Below are positions 6,308 to 6,365 of a DNA stretch of 6,365 bases, in pieces. The stretch comes from an uncultured Armatimonadota bacterium. Its GTDB lineage: Bacteria > Armatimonadota > UBA5829 > DTJY01. Where the stretch lies: NCBI GenBank assembly GCA_937875395.1, contig CALNCU010000297.1, forward strand, positions 1 to 6,365, in the 5' to 3' direction. The notes below the pieces were generated by a model. The model was given only the letters and a program-made list of their open reading frames with translations, had not been told where the DNA came from and made no database searches. Positions within the stretch are counted from its first letter, which is position 1, and each line of letters starts with the position of its first letter. The position numbers were made by a program, and so were the translations under genes.

Positions 6308-6337
6308 TTGAGTTTATGTAAGCCATTCTACCATAAT
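6308..6337 (+). promoter_or_regulatory. Possible divergent promoter at the right edge
   Basis: Plus-strand TTGAGT (6308-6313), an 18-bp spacer and CATAAT (6332-6337, 5 of 6). Start would be near 6344, shortly before an AGGAGG-ATG. It interleaves with the epimerase promoter on the other strand. Confidence 0.4.
6325..6333 (-). promoter_or_regulatory. Extended -10 promoter of the epimerase-hydrolase operon
   Basis: Minus strand reads TGG-TAGAAT: an extended -10 with the same hexamer as the PhnP-like gene's promoter. The best -35 at 17 bp (6353-6348, TGTAAC) is weak. Start would fall near 6318, leaving about 37 nt before the TTG start and excluding the ATG at 6326. Confidence 0.45.
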
Positions 6338-6361
6338 CTTGCGGGAAGTTACAGGAGGTTT

Positions 6362-6365
6362 ATGG
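6362..6365 (+). CDS. Possible start of a divergent gene (cut by window end)
   Basis: AGGAGG (6353-6358) is followed three bases later by ATG (6362-6364) on the plus strand, downstream of a plausible promoter. The Shine-Dalgarno is strong but the spacer is short. Only the start codon is visible, so no product can be named. A chance match is possible. Confidence 0.3.

Noticed and set aside
1..6365. CRISPR array, tRNA/rRNA, insertion sequence or defence system
   Set aside because: No regular direct repeats, cloverleaf-like segments, transposase motifs or terminal inverted repeats were seen. The window is filled by four metabolic and regulatory genes.

Overview
The window is a compact bacterial carbohydrate-utilisation segment. 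Four complete genes lie on the minus strand and fill about 95% of it. In transcription order (right to left) they are: an AGE-family sugar epimerase/isomerase, a large GH106-like glycoside hydrolase, a PhnP-like metallo-beta-lactamase-fold phosphodiesterase, and a LacI-family repressor. A divergent plus-strand gene may begin in the last four bases. I see no tRNA, rRNA, CRISPR array, insertion sequence or phage gene.

Organism: GC is moderate (roughly half) and all three stop codons occur in the standard code. ATA (Ile) and AGG (Arg) codons are used freely in the hydrolase, and at least one gene starts with TTG, probably two. Large intracellular GH106-like hydrolases with AGE-family proteins and LacI regulators are typical of glycan-degrading lineages such as Lentisphaerota, Verrucomicrobiota, Armatimonadota/Abditibacteriota and some Firmicutes. 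I cannot place it more closely from one window.

Layout: (1) 6282-6361 is a short region with back-to-back promoters. A TGn-TAGAAT extended -10 serves the epimerase, and a TTGAGT-N18-CATAAT promoter plus AGGAGG and ATG points rightwards. (2) The epimerase (5112-6281) and hydrolase (2090-5062) are 49 bp apart with no terminator visible between them, so they are probably one operon. (3) The 102-bp gap 1988-2089 holds a near-consensus sigma70 promoter (TTGACA-N17-TAGAAT with TGn) for the PhnP-like gene. (4) The 127-bp gap 1045-1171 holds a separate promoter for the lacI-type gene. Its -10 lies inside a strikingly symmetrical operator region: two overlapping 16-bp sites of the form ATGWTA-N4-TAWCAT inside a 38-bp imperfect palindrome.

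How the genes may work together (inference): an oligosaccharide is imported and cut in the cytoplasm by the hydrolase, which has no signal peptide. The epimerase/isomerase converts a released sugar, the PhnP-like enzyme removes or repairs a cyclic phosphate metabolite, and the LacI-type protein senses a sugar and represses at least its own promoter. Its operator is not visible upstream of the other genes. The most checkable new points are the tandem GntR-like autoregulatory operator, the complete two-metal PhnP-type enzyme in a sugar locus with no visible phn genes, and the probable TTG starts.
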